A stretch of DNA of 64,000 nucleotides from Avena insularis (lineage: Eukaryota > Streptophyta > Magnoliopsida > Poales > Poaceae), in contig CM042696.1 in NCBI GenBank assembly GCA_023614405.1, positions 335,101,211 to 335,165,210 of the forward strand. The letters run 5' to 3'. Below are positions 48,101 through 57,797 of this stretch, piece by piece (position 1 is the first letter of the stretch; every line of letters begins with the position of its first letter). The translations under genes were made by a program, and so were the position numbers. Below the pieces are notes generated by a model. It saw only the letters and a program-made list of their open reading frames with translations. It made no database searches and was not told the origin of the DNA.

Positions 48101-48254
48101 TCGAGATGTGTACCAAAGTGAACTCTCTCGTTGTCGTGAGGGGTGGGAATGGTTTCTCCAATTCTGCTCCGCCACTCGCCAGTGCAGAGAAGCCCTTTCT
48201 TCTCGACAAAGCGTAGCTTCTCATCATTAAGAACACATGGGATCTAGAGGCCAT
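45138..48254 (-). pseudogene. Antisense ORF of the Tat-like element, in pieces
   Basis: On the minus strand, pieces in the expected order are seen. 48254-48057 and the following sequence have HVSLCEGYLRIKSSLTLFRY; 47871-47659 has SVKKWSSTFFYHKDKLAPGK; 47649-47455; 47117-46665 is Pro/Thr/Ser-rich linker; 46061-45822 is a coiled coil (VDLRRELNKLKEDHEHSINN); and 45569-45138 is the acidic tail. The N-terminal part resembles the Pfam family Transposase_28 (PF04195, annotated as putative gypsy type transposon), which I believe corresponds to the antisense ORF found between integrase and 3' LTR in Tat-group elements. Its function is unsettled. Stops and missing joins, perhaps some of them introns, leave it broken. 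Plus-strand ORFs here are shadows. Confidence 0.6.
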
Positions 48255-48889
48255 GGAAGTTCTCTTTCTCTATCGATGTCGCCGCCGTAACCGCCGTCGT
48301 CGCTGTGCTAGAGGAGGATACCTCATCCATTTGGTATGGTGCGATGACCTAGGATGGGAGGCACTGTGGGATCTAGGGGAGGAGAAGGAGGTTGGTAAGC
48401 ATTGTGTCGCTGGAGGAAGGAGAAGGCAAGAACAGGTAGAGGAGAAAGATGAAATCACAACCCCTTATGAACCTGGCCTGCATTAAGATTCGTGTATGAA
48501 CACTGTGGTGTTAGCCACGCATCATGGAAGGAGCTAGGGTAACTTCCTTGAGAAGATTATGCCTCCTCGTTCTCCGCGCATGCATTAAAAAGGCCCCTCG
48601 GTTCCGCGCGAACCGGACCCACCAACGGTCACATTGGCAGGAATGTCTGTCAGTGACATGACCAGACCTTTACTAATGTCATACGACGTCAGAGGCTATC
48701 TTCCGGCTTAGTTTAAAATCAAGCAGGAAAAGAACAATTGAAGTACTGATGAATCTGACTCAACTTGAGACTCGGATCCTATCCTTTGTTTTGAAAGTTT
48801 TAGAAACCCTTCAAGATTCGGCAAGACAAAGTGATATCAAGCTAGACGATGAAATTCGACTTTGGATCTTGGAGGCTTCCGGGGGCTGC
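48255..48889. other. Upstream region of the antisense ORF and pre-LTR sequence
   Basis: Minus-strand CT-rich stretch near 48270-48450 looks like the leader of the antisense gene. The last bases before the LTR, GAGGCTTCCGGGGGCTGC (48871-48888), are in the polypurine-tract position. Confidence 0.45.
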
Positions 48890-49401
48890 TGTTGGGGATA
48901 TGCTTTTCGGGTATCCTCACTGTACCTTGCTGACCAGGGTGGCCCACTTCAGGTTAGATCTACGCTCCACGGGTGGCCCAGTTAAAGAGAAGAGACGGAG
49001 TCTAGTCCAGCTACAGGAAGGCCCAGAAGACTTACCGACATAGGTCTGTTTAGTTACTTGTAGTCCAAGATGTACTTTGTAACCAACTCTGTATCGTAGT
49101 CAGATAACATCTCTCCTATAACCCTAGGCCGGATATCTATAAGCTATCCTAGGGACCAGCCTTTAGGGCACCCACAATAGTCTACAATCTCAACTCGCAC
49201 AAGCGAAACCCTTGTAACCCATATTCCTGCTCTGTCGTATTACTGGATTGCTAACAGGAGTAGGATCCATCCACCGTCGGTGGATTCGAACCTGGGTAAA
49301 ATTGTGTGCTCACCGTCCCGAAACACCGTACGACTCACACCCCTCTTTTCCATACGCCCCGAGGACCCCCTCATGGCGTACTTCTCCTCAATCCGACGAC
49401 A
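48890..49401 (+). repeat. 3' LTR of the Tat-like element
   Basis: 512 bp from TGTTGGGGATATGC to CAATCCGACGACA. It aligns with the 5' LTR at 29446-30807 once the insert is left out. Ends are TG and CA. Confidence 0.88.
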
Positions 49402-50659
49402 TCAAGCATGATCTTTTAGACACTAACTTTGGAATCAATTAGTCCAGGATTAATACACTTATTAAACCTTATGGAGTAAGTGAGGTTTACTTGAAATTTT
49501 GCTTTAAGACTTTAATCTTTAAATTCAACACCCAAACAATACGATACTAGTCCGTAAAGTAAGTATCTAGAATTCTATAGTTCTATTATCTTAGTTACAA
49601 CTAAGTGCAAGGTAATCTAATGGATGCCAACTACAACAAACCAATGCAAATTCATAGATCGTTTAGTTCATAATATGAGTTGAATACAAGAACTCACACT
49701 TAAACAAACATCCCTCAATGTTGTTTTAGTGATTAATGATCCTAATTCACTATACCAAACCTGATCATCATGGCCCATGGCATAGTTTCAAAGGTAGATA
49801 TCATATCAATCACATATTCATGTGACTCATGCTTAACCTTTCGGTCACATGTGTTCCGAGGCCATGTATGTACATGCTAGGATCTCCAACTTTAACCATA
49901 TTGTATTGTATTTCATACATGGCTTACACCCACCTAATGCCAACGTCAATATTTAAAGCACACAATCATTATGGACTGCTTCATAACGATGGACTTTCTT
50001 GGTGGTGCACACTAATGGGAGAACACAAACATTGGAATTATGTTGAGGGATCATCTTATGATGCTACCGTCGTAGTCTAATACAAGAACAATAAGATGCA
50101 TATGAATTGAACAACATATGTAATGTGACATGACATGTTTGTTGTGCCTTGATCTCCATCGAGCTCCATAGCATGGCACTAGGTCCATGGTGCATCCATG
50201 TTGGTGGATTATTTCACAAATACATACCTAGACGATATCATATCACACGCCCTTGCAAAATCAAGTTAGACGCTTCTATTTTATCTTTGCATATTTTTAT
50301 GTAGTTGTATGGGCTTTCGCACAAGAACCGTTTCTTACCTACGAATTTTCAACCACAACATTGATCAAATAGTTGTCTCTACTATATCCCATTCAGGGCC
50401 CTCCATTGCAAATGCCATATCAACTACCGTGAGAGAGAAAGACACTCACTAGCCAATTATATGGTACAAGCATATGTCGAGTGTGGAACCAGTCTCGCGT
50501 AAGCTTAGGCGTAAGGTTGGCCTGGGCCCCTTCATCTCATAGTGCCATGATATAAATAAATACACATGAGAGGGTAACAACTATAGGTTCAATGCCCACA
50601 CAATCAACATGTGTTCTACTCGTATCAAACATCTAAGTATAGATCAGATCTGATACCAC
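49402..50659 (-). mobile_element. Probable copia internal remnant, right part
   Basis: The minus strand reads away from a copia-type LTR and primer site at 50648-50660. No intact coding frame; the single plus-strand ORF (49829-50080) shows nothing recognisable. It may continue on the other side of the Tat element at 28545-29445. Confidence 0.45.
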
Positions 50660-50660
50660 T
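50648..50660 (-). promoter_or_regulatory. Copia-type primer-binding site (minus strand)
   Basis: Reading the minus strand gives TGGTATCAGATC directly after the LTR end; TGGTATCAGAGC is the usual initiator-Met tRNA primer site of copia elements. Confidence 0.7.
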
Positions 50661-50928
50661 GAAGGGCTTCCACGGCAGATAACAAAAAACATATGAAGTG
50701 ACCTCGTTTTCAGTTGACATGGAAAAAAATCCATGATCGAGAAACCTAGATCATCGGCTCCCCAACAAACTAGTATAGAGGATACTAGGGACTTGGTTTT
50801 TTATATACCACATGCGTATTAATGTTTCCACTTAATACAGTTATATCATGATACAAAACTATTACGAACTAATGAGACATGATAATAAAAACATCTTTAT
50901 TATTGGCCACTAGGGCATATCTCCTTCA
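50660..50928 (-). repeat. Short copia-type LTR (minus strand)
   Basis: On the minus strand it begins TGAAGGAGATATGCCCTAG and ends GGAAGCCCTTCA, about 269 bp, followed by a Met-tRNA primer site. The start matches the style of the abundant wheat copia LTRs (ATATGCCCTAGAGG). A far shorter length than the 1.7-kb Angela/BARE LTR points to a different or deleted family. Confidence 0.7.
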
Positions 50929-51187
50929 GTCATCCTCCTGACGGATGAAGTGGATAGGTCATGTCTGAAGATTCTTTGAGGTAGCCGGATAATTTCCGAC
51001 TGAGGAAGAAACCAAAGACTCAACGTTTCTCGGGCTTACATATTAAAGACATAGGAGCTGAAGAATTGCAGTGTTCTTTGGGAGGACTTCAAGATATTAC
51101 TTGCCAAGATTACTGGAATCATCTAGAAGGGGCATTCACGAACTAAGATCAAGATTGCACAAGATCCTAAAGTTCTCTGGGGGCTAT
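50929..51187 (+). mobile_element. 3' internal remnant of a second Tat-like element
   Basis: Ends TTCTCTGGGGGCTAT just before an LTR, in the same position and style as the purine tract before 48890. Upstream it is cut by the copia LTR. Confidence 0.55.
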
Positions 51188-51693
51188 TGTTGGGGATATG
51201 CCTAATGGCTATCACTATAGAATATCCTTATTCTAGATAACTAGGGTGGGACACCGTGGTAGCATGGCCTATAGCCTACTGGGCAGCCCAGCTAGAGGAA
51301 TCCAGAGAGGAGGCCCATGGCAGATAAACAGGAAGTCTATGGACCGACATAGCCGAAGCCGAAGCGTTGGAGTACAAGACATGAAGCCTAGTTAGTATTA
51401 GTATAGGACTCTGTAACTTGTTGGGTATAGGTTCTGGCACCTTTATAAGTCGGACCTCTGGAAACCTTTAGGGCAATAACTCAACCTCGCATAGCTAACC
51501 ATACGATCTGTATAACTCAGCTTATTGCCATTATGGTGATTTATAGCAGGAGTAGCATTCCGCCACCATTGTGGGATCTGAACCTAGGTAAAATGTGTTA
51601 CCTTGTACCCGCCAACTCGCCGCCTTACCCCACCTCTCTCTCCATGCTGAGTGAGGACCCCTCCAAGGTATACTCATCGGCAATACCATGACA
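51188..51693 (+). repeat. 3' LTR of a second, related Tat-like element
   Basis: TGTTGGGGATATGCC to ATACCATGACA, about 506 bp. It shares design with the LTR at 48890 (same first 14 bases, CTTTAGGGCA, AGCAGGAGTAG and a GGACCCCTC-like 3' part) but differs widely elsewhere, so it is a separate family member. Orientation is the same as the 20-kb element. Confidence 0.7.
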
Positions 51694-52560
51694 AGATTGT
51701 TAAGTTGAACTTCTACCTAGGCTTCATGCTATAATAGACGACAACTTGTACAGTGGACTATATCTTGAACTGCAAGTTTGCTACGAATTTAGTTTCACAT
51801 ACATCCTTGACCGATACTCTGAAACCGCAGAATTTCCCCGTGGGTGGAGCTTATGTGTCATACTTTGTGGCCTATCATGAGTTTATTAAAGAGAACCTAA
51901 CTCTCATAGACTATGATGTTTAATAGTCAGACTCGTATAGGTCTGTCATTCAAAAGCTGTTTTGCAGGACAACATCTTTGCTTAAGAAATAAGCCACTTA
52001 GAACACATTAAGATAAAATCAGTCTGTCGTGCAAAATAGAAGAGTATTGCATCTTCATGGAGTCGTATTTTACAGAAGTAAGGATACTCTTCTCTCAATT
52101 GACCAACACCTTGTCTCCCATCTACTTCACGGGATCTCCGATCATATAGATTGGCTTACCACTGTGGGAACCTTTAAATACTGGGTCTCATACCCATCTC
52201 CCTCGATGCATTATATATCACATTACATGATAGACAGGCTTGTTCGTCTGTGGTACCAAAGTTGACAGGCCAGTGCATGGCGGTACCTAAGTTGCCTGAA
52301 ATTACCGCGTTTCGAAAAGTGGGGACACCAACTACTGAGAGGGGCCATTTCGAGGCAAACTCATCTCACCCCTGCCAAATTCAAACATTCTGTTAAACCG
52401 CCCCGTGAAGTAGATGGTCGGGACCCACATGTCGGTCATCTGTCCGTGACGCGGGCGCCAACGCGGCAACCTCTTAGGCAAATCGAGCAGCTAAGTGGAT
52501 CGGATGCGTTGACCAATTTCACAAATTCATTCCCAGCTTTCCCCTAGCACCGGCGGCGTC
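51694..52560. other. Anonymous repeat-like sequence
   Basis: No open frame of note. Probably retrotransposon debris to about 52290, then promoter-proximal sequence of the gene-like island. Nothing more precise can be supported. Confidence 0.35.
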
Positions 52561-52897
52561 GGAATCCACTCTCCAGGTAGGATGATCCCTTCGGACATTT
52601 GACTTCTGGTGCCAAGTTGCTGTGCCCAATCGCTGATCCCGAGCTCCAATGGCGCATGCCGTAGCCACCATTGCGAGGCTCTAACCCGCCTCCGCCGCCG
52701 ACGAGCCGAGCAGCTCGGAGGATGGCAGATCCTACTATTAAGAAAGAAGAAGTTCTTTCTACAAGCGGGTGAGCTACCCTTCTCTTTGCTATTCGCACTA
52801 ATTACAACTGCTAGCTGGCTACTGAACCTCAAATTGTTTGTTAGCCCAACGCTGACAAACATATTTTGTCCATAGTTTTCTGTCAAGTGGGATCTGC

Positions 52898-53248
52898 ATG
52901 GACCCTCCTTACCTGGTTACGGTAGTCCTCTACAGGCACGACTCTAATGGCAAGTGGTATGGAAGCCATTGTTTCATGATGGAAGAAGCGCCTGCACAGA
53001 TCTGCACTATATCTAGTATGGTTTCTGCTCTGCGTAATCATGTTGAATTATGGCCAAAGCAGACAGCAAAGTTCAGCTTCATGGATGAATGTGGCATCAT
53101 GGTTCCTATAACGTGTGACAGTCAGCTAATTGGGTTGATGAAAAGGTATGCTTCGGCTGCCATGTTTGACCTGAAATGTCATGTACTGGATGTGGAAGCT
53201 GCTGCAACTGGGAGTCGCCCTTGTAATCTTGGACAGGGGGTTGCTTGA
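52898..53248 (+). CDS. Hypothetical 116-aa protein, gene-like island
   Basis: Frame MDPPYLVTVVLYRHDSNGKW to NLGQGVA. It is preceded by a likely leader intron (donor GCGGGTGAGC at about 52768, acceptor TTTGTCCATAG at about 52874), with a GC-rich leader upstream at 52560-52730. The ATG is the first after the acceptor. The sequence mixes short beta-like and helical stretches (TISSMVSALRNHVELWP, SAAMFDLKCHVLDV) and has five cysteines. An N-terminal PB1-like module of grass transposon-derived proteins is a weak possibility. A donor-like GGTAAGC at about 53264 follows its stop, so the original gene may have continued into the next ORF. Confidence 0.45.
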   Translation: MDPPYLVTVVLYRHDSNGKWYGSHCFMMEEAPAQICTISSMVSALRNHVELWPKQTAKFSFMDECGIMVPITCDSQLIGLMKRYASAAMFDLKCHVLDVEAAATGSRPCNLGQGVA

Positions 53249-53346
53249 ACCCAATTAGCTCCTGGTAAGCAAAGGTCGCTTGGGGTTCGCATGTTTGTGC
53301 TGAATTGCAATTTTTGTTTTATTTACTCTATAGATATTAGGCAGTT

Positions 53347-53619
53347 ATGCAACAGTCTTATTTCTTTGACAGGAAGCGCCGCAAGGTTAGAAACATGACT
53401 GTCGGGTCAGTGATTTTGCTGCCGGAAGAAATAAAAAACGAGTGGAAAGATGATGATGGACACGATTCTGGTGCCCATTGTCCCGGCGATGTAGAGTATG
53501 TGAAGCTAAGAAAATTGGCACCGAGGAAGAGGAAGAAGGCAGGAAATGAAGAAGCTAGTGGACGTGAAGGCTTGGCACCCAGGCTGCGGAAGAAGGCTGC
53601 TGGCAATGAAGATGCATAG
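53347..53619 (+). CDS. Hypothetical Lys/Arg-rich ORF, possible downstream exon
   Basis: Codes DRKRRKVRNMTVGSVILLPE and then a Lys/Arg/Glu-rich tail with two LAPR(K/L)RKK-type repeats, ending in NEDA. KRRKVR resembles a nuclear localisation signal. A plausible acceptor (TCTTTGACAG) ends at 53372, inside the ORF, so the real exon may start there. The phases of 52898-53248 and this exon do not match at the visible donor, so a single intact gene cannot be claimed. Confidence 0.35.
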   Translation: MQQSYFFDRKRRKVRNMTVGSVILLPEEIKNEWKDDDGHDSGAHCPGDVEYVKLRKLAPRKRKKAGNEEASGREGLAPRLRKKAAGNEDA

Positions 53620-53743
53620 TAATGTGTTGAACTTGAACCTATATATGTAATTCTGTTAAATTCCGATCGCTCTGTGTGTGGCACATTGCTGGGCGAAACA
53701 ATCTACCCACGTTCTCTGAGTAAAATGTACCGTGACTTAGGGT

Positions 53744-54160
53744 TTGGAAACGCCCGAGTCAGTAGTTGAATCCGAAATTGTGATTGTGCCACTACTATCT
53801 GAAAACAATGATCCACCAGTTCCACGATTGCTAAGGGGCAGGAGGTATCCAAATACGACGGAATGTAAGTGGCACATAAATAAATTATTTAAGCTGCCAC
53901 ACTCCACGAAGCAACAACTTATTTCAGATGCTGCACAACGACATGGCAACATAAACAGCAATGTTCTCACCGATAATGCCCAGATGAGGAGGAAATGGGT
54001 ACCACTTTCTTGCCTAATCTTGAGCCCGTCTATCTCACCGCATCTCTGCTCCTGCATCCCCTGCATCTGGCGAAGCTCCCGGATCTCCAGTGACCGGGTG
54101 TACGTGGTTCCACTTTATAAATTGTGGTTGTGCCATTTTCATGCGACACAATCCACGTAG
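53744..54160 (+). pseudogene. Partial hypothetical coding segment
   Basis: Opens with METPESVVESEIVIVPLLSE and LFKLPHSTKQQLISDAAQRH, which looks like protein sequence, then drifts into low-quality sequence after about 54000 (SCLILSPSISPHLCSCIP). It could be a third exon of the upstream unit, with the true exon ending near 53990 (CAG before ATGAGG). Not recognised. Confidence 0.3.
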
Positions 54161-54193
54161 ATTACGTTTAAACAAACCACAAGTGTCAGAATA

Positions 54194-54300
54194 CACTAGT
54201 AGAAAAGGTGTCTTTGGTCCACGGTTACGTTCCCAATCCGAGACAGAGATCTAAATCGAGGCAGAAATTGATCTAAATCACAAATTCTTCCACATATTAA
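54194..54300 (+). mobile_element. CACTA-like terminal fragment
   Basis: CACTAGTAGAAAAGGTG at 54194 is the start typical of another grass EnSpm/CACTA group, followed by short inexact repeats (GAGACAGAGATCTAAATCGA, GAGACAAAGATCTAAATCGA). The opposite end was not found, so this is a stub or a truncated copy. Confidence 0.5.
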
Positions 54301-54395
54301 TCGAGACAAAGATCTAAATCGAGGCATTTCATTACTTCAACCACAAATTCTTCTAAACAAAGGTGCGATTTCACATCCTACATTAATTCAACAAA

Positions 54396-54902
54396 CTAGT
54401 CAACAATTTGACTTCCGCTGTCGCTATCCTCCGAGCCGCCGGCTTCCTCATCTTCGTCAGACGGAACGTCCACGATTTCCGCATTGTACGTGAGACGGAG
54501 CACCTCTTCACGGTGAGCGGCGGCGATGACGGTGAACTTGGTCTGTCCAGGGACGGACCAGAACCTCTCCCGCCCTTCTCGGTTGCGGAGATCCCGGTGC
54601 ACCACGTGCCCGTAAATGATGCGGTTGCCAATCTTGGCCTTCCGCTCCTTCTTGAACAGCACCGGCCAGTACAGGCTGGCCGCCGCGTACCGAGGCAGCG
54701 CCCTCTTCCATGCGGGCATCTGGAGGCGGCGCGCCGCGATTTCGCTCTCCATCACGGCTCCGCCGGGGAAGAGGAGCGGAGCCACCGGCACCCCCGCATA
54801 GATGATGCGCCATCCGTGGGGCACCATCGCGTCCGGCGGCGCGAGGATGTCGAAGTGCGAGAACATCATCGCCTCGTAGAAGTTCAGCGAGGGCATCTCC
54901 AT
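54396..54902 (-). CDS. Hypothetical intact ORF, 168 aa, acidic C-terminus
   Basis: The start at 54902 is chosen because GCCGCCATGG is an ideal plant start context; the frame extends 55 more codons upstream but that part is low-complexity Ser/Pro. The protein opens MEMPSLNFYEAMMFSHFDIL, has a basic centre (LFKKERKAKIGNRIIYGHVV), the phrase GRERFWSVPGQTKFTVIAAA, and a Glu/Asp/Ser tail (VPSDEDEEAGGSEDSDSGSQ). A W-x-VPG-x-T motif occurs in uncharacterised grass proteins as far as I recall, but no function is known to me. GC-rich codons stand out from nearby repeats. No introns are needed. A possible TATA variant (TACAAATAGG, minus strand) is at about 55007-55016. Confidence 0.5.
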   Translation of the reverse strand: MEMPSLNFYEAMMFSHFDILAPPDAMVPHGWRIIYAGVPVAPLLFPGGAVMESEIAARRLQMPAWKRALPRYAAASLYWPVLFKKERKAKIGNRIIYGHVVHRDLRNREGRERFWSVPGQTKFTVIAAAHREEVLRLTYNAEIVDVPSDEDEEAGGSEDSDSGSQIVD

Positions 54903-55211
54903 GGCGGCGTGGTGGAGATTGGAGAGGGAGCGAGGGGGTGGATGGCACGGTGGAGATTGGAGAGGGCGAGGGGATGGGCGACGAAGCGACGAGCTATGGC
55001 ACCTCCTATTTGTACACGAGGATGACGAAGCGACGGGCGGAATATCCAAGGGGCATTGGTCAGACAAAAGGAAGTAATGCAGCGTTAAGACAGATTAACG
55101 GGCGACCAATTTTTTTGCTCCCAGGACTCCGGGGCCAATAGTTCAGACCGCTAGGTCAACAAGTACAACTATTACAACTTAAAAAAGGCACGGGGCTTAA
55201 GCTAAATAGAA

Positions 55212-55997
55212 CTAGTTAACACACATCTCCTTGATCTTCCTAATCTTAGCCTTATGCGCATCTTCCTGCGAGAGCAAGGATCGAATCGTCTGCTCCTTCC
55301 TTTTAGCATCTTCCTTGCACAGCTCAATTGTTTCTCTACATCTTTCCTCATGCACTTGTCAATACTCGTAGTTGTGAACTACAGGACTTTGTCCTGGTGA
55401 AGATCCTTCCTTGCTTGAGTCAGTTCTTGCTCTGCTTTAGCCTTCAGGGCCAACGCCGAGTCCCTCTCATTCTCGACTTCGCTAACCTTGTCTTCCACCC
55501 CCATGAGATCTCGCTTATGCTTGGTCGTGTCAATTGGTTCCCATAGCTTCATCTCAACACTGTCAACCCCCATGAGATTCTTTCAACTCAACAGTCATTT
55601 CCCATAGTTTGTCTAGCGTTTTCTGCATCGATTTGGGCCACCATGGATCTACCCATTTGACAACACCGCAACTTCCGCCTCGCATCATTGCACGATGTCC
55701 TTGACACCGTAGAAACCTCCTGCCTGCGATTCGTCCTTCGAATGCTACAAATTTAGCGGGCGCATATCCATGTTTACATAGGAGAGGACTGTCTTCATCC
55801 GCTAAACCGTGATAGTCAGCGTCATACATCGTCTGGTTGGCCTAACACATCATACACGCATGAGTAAACGGAGTAGATCTGGCTCAAAAAATAGATAACT
55901 GGACACGTATGATAGAGATAGAGATGACACGACTCACATCGAAATCACCGTCCCTGTCGTCACGACGCGTTTCCTCGTCGTCTCCCCTTGAACCCAT
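55212..55997 (-). pseudogene. GRF-type zinc-finger gene, frameshifted
   Basis: Exon 1 is 55997-55938 (20 codons, MGSRGDDEETRRDDRDGDFD), then a 96-bp intron with GTGAGT donor (55937-55932) and TTAG acceptor (55842-55845). Exon 2 starts at 55841. The joined frame has C42-x-H44, GRR (60-62), C66 and C78 followed by VKWVDP: the GRF zinc finger (CKHGYAPAKF, RFLRCQGH, SCGVVKWVDP). It is followed by a coiled coil (ALALKAKAEQELTQARK). A C5 run at 55567-55571 shifts the frame; removing one base would carry it into HGVDSVEMKLWE. A second shift near 55380 and a TGA at 55359-55361 follow, before CKEDAKRKEQTIRSLLSQED and KIRKIKEMCVN. Small GRF plus coiled-coil genes are common in grasses and bind nucleic acid. 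This copy is disabled. Confidence 0.7.
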
Positions 55998-56420
55998 GGC
56001 AAGAGGGGAGGGGGGTGGTGGCTGCCGGAGAGGGGATTGGGATGGCGGCGCCATTGGCTTGTGGCTACGGCGGGATGGGAGTGAAGTGGGGAATATGGCT
56101 TCGAGGGGAAGGAAGAGAAGTACGAGGAGGAAGAGAAGTAATGGGGACGTGACACTAGGATATGGCCCGCTCAACTCGTGAGTCGTGACACTCGCAACAG
56201 GGGAGCCCCCAGTGTTGCCTGTTTTTCCAGAGCAAGCGTGGCCAATCATGTCGTAGAACCGACTACTCGCAGATCGATCTCACAAAAACCATCCCAATCG
56301 TCCAAGCGCCCCGATCAGACGGTATGTAACAATAGATAAGCAGAACAACTGTGTTAGGGCGTCCCTTCTAGAAGACTCGGTCTAACGCTAAGGTTAGGGC
56401 TCTCCTAAGGTTAATTAGTA
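55998..56420. other. Upstream flank of the GRF pseudogene
   Basis: CT-rich on the minus strand next to the ATG, as in a plant leader; then unique-looking sequence up to the minisatellite edge. The overlapping ORFs in this part are low-complexity. Confidence 0.4.
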
Positions 56421-57797
56421 TCCATATGCGGTTTATGAAAAGAACACGCCTCCAATGACATGGGTGGATCTAGCTGTGGTTAATGAGAATAGCAGACATG
56501 CAATGACACCGGTGATATGTGGTTTGTGGGAAGAACACACATGCAATGACTCTGGTGATATGTGGTTTCTGAGAAGAACACACATGCAATGACTCTAGTT
56601 GTGGTTAATGAGAAGAGCAGACATGCAATGACACCGGTGGATCCATGTGTGGTTTGTGAGAAGAACACACATGCAATGACACTGGGTGTGGTTCATGATA
56701 TGGTTTGTAAGAAGAACACACATGCAATGAATCTAGCTGTGGTTTGTTAAAAGAGCACGCATGCGATGACTCTAGCCGTGGTTCATGGGAAGAGCAGACA
56801 TACAATGACACTAGTGGATCCATGCGTGGTTCATGGGAAGAACACACATGCAATGACACCGGTGGATCCATGTGTGGTCTATGGGAAGAACACAAATGCA
56901 ATGACACTAGTGGATCCATGTGTGGTTCATGGGAAGAACACACATGCAATGACACTGGTGGATCGATGTGTGATATGTGGGAAGAGAAGACATGCAACGA
57001 CTCTAGATGTGGTTAATGAAAAGAGCTGACATGCAATGACACTGTTGGATCCACGTGTGGTTCAAGGGAAGAACGCACATGCAATGACACTGGTTGTGGT
57101 TCATGATATGGTCTGTGAGAAGAACACACATGCAATGACACTAGTGGATCCATGTGTGGTCTGTGAGAAGAACACACATGCAATGACATTGGGTGTGGTT
57201 CATGATATGGTTTGTGAGAAGAACACACATGCAATGACACTAGTGGATCCATGTATGGTCTTTGGGAAGAACACACATGCAATGACACTGGTGGTATGTG
57301 GTCTGTGAGAAGAACACACATCCAATGACTCTAGTTGTGGTTCATGAAAAGAGCATACATGTAATGACACTAGTGGATCCATGTGTGGTTCATGGTAAGA
57401 ACACACATGCGATGACACTAGGTGGATCCATGTGTGGTTCATGAGAAGAGTAGACATGCAATGACACCGGTGGATCCATGTGTGGTTCATGGGAAGAACA
57501 CACATGCAATGAATCTGGTGATATGTGGTTTGTGAAAAGAATAGACATGCAATGACTCCGGTGGATCCATGTGTGGTTCATGGGAAGAACACACATGCAA
57601 TGACTCTGGTGATATGTGGTTTGTGAGAAGAACACACATGCAATGACTCTAGTTGTGGTTAATGAGAAGAGCAGACATGCAATGACACCGGTGGATCCAT
57701 GTGTGGTTTGTGAGAAGAACACACATGCAATGACACTGGGTGTGGTTCAGGATATGGTTTGTAAGAAGAACACACATGCAATGACTCTAGTTGTGGT

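Larger units (their letters stand above)
29446..49401 (+). mobile_element. Tat-like gypsy LTR retrotransposon, degenerate, with nested insertions
   Basis: The whole element spans a 5' LTR (with insertion), primer site, gag, protease, reverse transcriptase, RNase H, integrase, an antisense ORF and a 3' LTR. Host duplication is TAAAG (29441-29445) against TCAAG (49402-49406), four of five matching. Order protease-RT-RNase H-integrase places it in Ty3/gypsy. The primer site and the minus-strand ORF after integrase are traits of the Tat group (Grande, RIRE2, Retand types). Without the 6.66-kb CACTA and the 0.85-kb LTR insert it would be about 12.4 kb. Every coding domain contains stops or shifts. 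Confidence 0.8.

Noticed and set aside
46614..48486. Plus-strand ORFs opposite the antisense gene
   Set aside because: Shadows of the minus-strand frame; no domain similarity.
52898..53619. One spliced gene joining the two hypothetical ORFs
   Set aside because: The first ORF has a stop before the visible donor, and neither donor tested matches the phase needed at the acceptor near 53372.
54396..55067. The longer 223-codon version of the minus-strand ORF
   Set aside because: The extra 55 N-terminal codons are low-complexity Ser/Pro from a CT-rich leader, and the internal ATG has a far better start context.
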